A stretch of 63,423 bases of DNA. Origin: Duodenibacillus sp964509205. GTDB taxonomy: Bacteria > Pseudomonadota > Gammaproteobacteria > Burkholderiales > Burkholderiaceae_F. Numbering within the stretch: position 1 is the stretch's first letter; every line of letters begins with the position of its first letter. Positions 62,576-63,423 of the stretch are shown here, piece by piece. The notes under the pieces are model-generated. The model was not told where the DNA came from and made no database searches. It saw nothing but the letters and a program-made list of their open reading frames with translations. The stretch is taken from assembly GCA_964509205.1 (NCBI GenBank), contig CAZDVW010000012.1, forward strand, positions 1 through 63,423, in the 5' to 3' direction. The translations under genes and the position numbers were made by a program.

Positions 62576-63031
62576 TCAAATGAACTGGATTTTTCTAATC
62601 AACGAAGAAACGCACAACTGCATCGACCGCTCAATTCGAATCTTCTGAGTTTTCAAACTTTGGCCATTCTCACCGCATCGGACTGATTCACAGATACGAA
62701 GACTAACGTCGAGTCCAATTCCTCTTTGAAGACACTCTTCTCCGAGATAGGGGAGAGATGTTCGAATGCTCTCTCTCATGATCCGTTTAGCCAAGATACG
62801 GTCAACTGCACGAGGGACATTATGTTTTCCAACTGTTACCCCAACACGCACTTTCCCTGTTTTTTTTGTCACCTTTGCACGAATCGCTACTGCTTCTCTG
62901 CGAGTACTTAATGCGGGTGTCGGTGAACGAAATACAGCTCGAAATTCTTCCGATCGAAGAAGTCTCAGCGATTTCGGGAATCGGAACCGCCGATTTTCCT
63001 TGCGTCCTTGATTTTCTTCCGAATCCGGCAT
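62576..63031 (-). CDS. rnpA: Ribonuclease P protein component
   Basis: The 151-residue protein has the start of the RnpA fold (KSLRLLRSEEFRAVF, about 19-33) and the signature RAVDRILAKRIMRESIR at about 75-91, close to the usual RNR motif. It assists the RNase P RNA in processing tRNA 5' ends. It starts 11 bases after rpmH. It is longer than E. coli RnpA (119) at both ends. Confidence 0.95.
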   Translation of the reverse strand: MPDSEENQGRKENRRFRFPKSLRLLRSEEFRAVFRSPTPALSTRREAVAIRAKVTKKTGKVRVGVTVGKHNVPRAVDRILAKRIMRESIRTSLPYLGEECLQRGIGLDVSLRICESVRCGENGQSLKTQKIRIERSMQLCVSSLIRKIQFI

Positions 63032-63042
63032 CTAACCAGAAC

Positions 63043-63183
63043 CTAAAGAGCTAACTTATGACGTCCCTTAGAACGACGACGAGAGAGAACAAGACGCCCA
63101 CCTCGAGTGCGAGAACGAACCAAAAATCCGTGCGTGCGAGCACGTTTGACCTTGGAGGGTTGATATGTACGCTTGGTAGCCAT
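63043..63183 (-). CDS. rpmH: 50S ribosomal protein L34
   Basis: The 46-residue protein MATKRTYQPS... matches L34 (KRTYQPSKVKRARTHGFLVR then RTRGGR). Two residues extend the usual MKRTYQPS start. dnaA should lie divergently just past the right end. An upstream leader holds a promoter and hairpin. Confidence 0.97.
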   Translation of the reverse strand: MATKRTYQPSKVKRARTHGFLVRSRTRGGRLVLSRRRSKGRHKLAL

Positions 63184-63253
63184 AGTTATTAATTTCCTGA
63201 CAGAGATGAAAACGACTCAAGGAAATCTTACTTTTCCAAGAGTCACATATTTA

Positions 63254-63269
63254 GGAGGTAAACACCTCC
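63254..63269. promoter_or_regulatory. Hairpin in the rpmH leader
   Basis: GGAGGT and ACCTCC (63254-63259, 63264-63269) form a 6-bp perfect stem with a 4-base loop about 70 bases before rpmH. The leader is about 120 bases long. A control function is possible but not shown. Confidence 0.35.
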
Positions 63270-63309
63270 CCTGCGTCCTTTGAACGCAATTCTTTACGAA
63301 AAGCGCAAT

Positions 63310-63339
63310 ATTACACTCTATTATGAGAAAATTTGTCAA
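63310..63339 (-). promoter_or_regulatory. rpmH: Sigma-70 promoter of the rpmH operon
   Basis: A perfect -35 TTGACA (63334-63339) and a -10 TGTAAT (63310-63315) are separated by 18 bases, reading leftwards into the rpmH-rnpA-yidD-yidC unit. The remaining bases to the window end (63340-63423) show no DnaA box or gene. Confidence 0.75.
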
Positions 63340-63423
63340 GCCTTCGCTGCGAGAAATCTAAAAAAGAACACTGCTGTCCAAAATAATTGGTACAGAAAAC
63401 GTCCAAGTCAGTAGTAGTGCGGG

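Noticed and set aside
1..63423. CRISPR arrays, insertion sequences, prophage genes and integration sites
   Set aside because: No spaced direct repeats, transposase, integrase or phage structural genes were seen.

Overview
The window is ordinary, gene-dense chromosomal DNA of a Gram-negative betaproteobacterium. Gene content and order point to Burkholderiales, most likely a gut member of the Sutterellaceae (Parasutterella, Sutterella or Turicimonas type). That placement is inference. It rests on the tRNA-Tyr/Gly/Thr-tuf cluster, the rpmH-rnpA-yidD-yidC-mnmE-mnmG-rsmG-parA-parB-atpIBEFHAGDC block, hemE next to priA, outer-membrane FadL proteins, a cytochrome bd oxidase with CydP and CydX, and a ubiE of the kind used for menaquinone or ubiquinone. 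I see no phage, transposon, integron or CRISPR array.

Layout. 0-0.5 kb: the start of tuf and three tRNA genes behind a near-consensus promoter (minus strand). 0.55-21 kb: mixed-strand housekeeping and metabolic genes. These are two FadL-type porins, an alpha/beta hydrolase, an AbgA-like amidohydrolase, metK, mutY, a histidine phosphatase, a Gfo/Idh/MocA oxidoreductase, a LarA-type racemase, tex, cydPABX, a metallo-beta-lactamase-fold hydrolase and a DegP-type protease. 21-27.4 kb: a four-gene RND efflux operon (acrA-acrB-oprM-tetR order). 27.6-31 kb: glmU and glmS, the hexosamine pathway. 31-41 kb: an accessory-looking stretch with a sodium:solute symporter, an asparaginase, an unrecognised 413-residue protein, an ion-transporter-superfamily permease, an OmpR-type regulator and its Cache/HAMP histidine kinase. 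The kinase is split into two reading frames at a run of seven T. 41-46 kb: a Tim44-like protein, ubiE, tRNA-Arg, priA, hemE, a DUF167 protein and a UspA protein. 46-53 kb: the complete F1Fo ATP synthase operon. 53-63 kb: the origin-proximal segregation and RNA-modification genes with two perfect parS sites, ending in rpmH. dnaA is expected just past the right edge.

From about 21 kb to the right end nearly every gene is on the minus strand. That fits replication moving leftwards from an origin beyond the right edge. ParA, ParB and the parS sites in and before mnmG form the chromosome segregation system. YidC, YidD, RnpA and RpmH form the classical cluster with MnmE and MnmG.

The most unusual items are: the split kinase; the neighbouring cluster of an unknown GHAGCGH-motif protein, a permease and an asparaginase, which is the best candidate here for an undescribed catabolic module; the parS site lying 2 bases before the mnmG start codon; a cluster of DnaA-box-like sequences between priA and hemE; and several strong intergenic hairpins that no known family explains.
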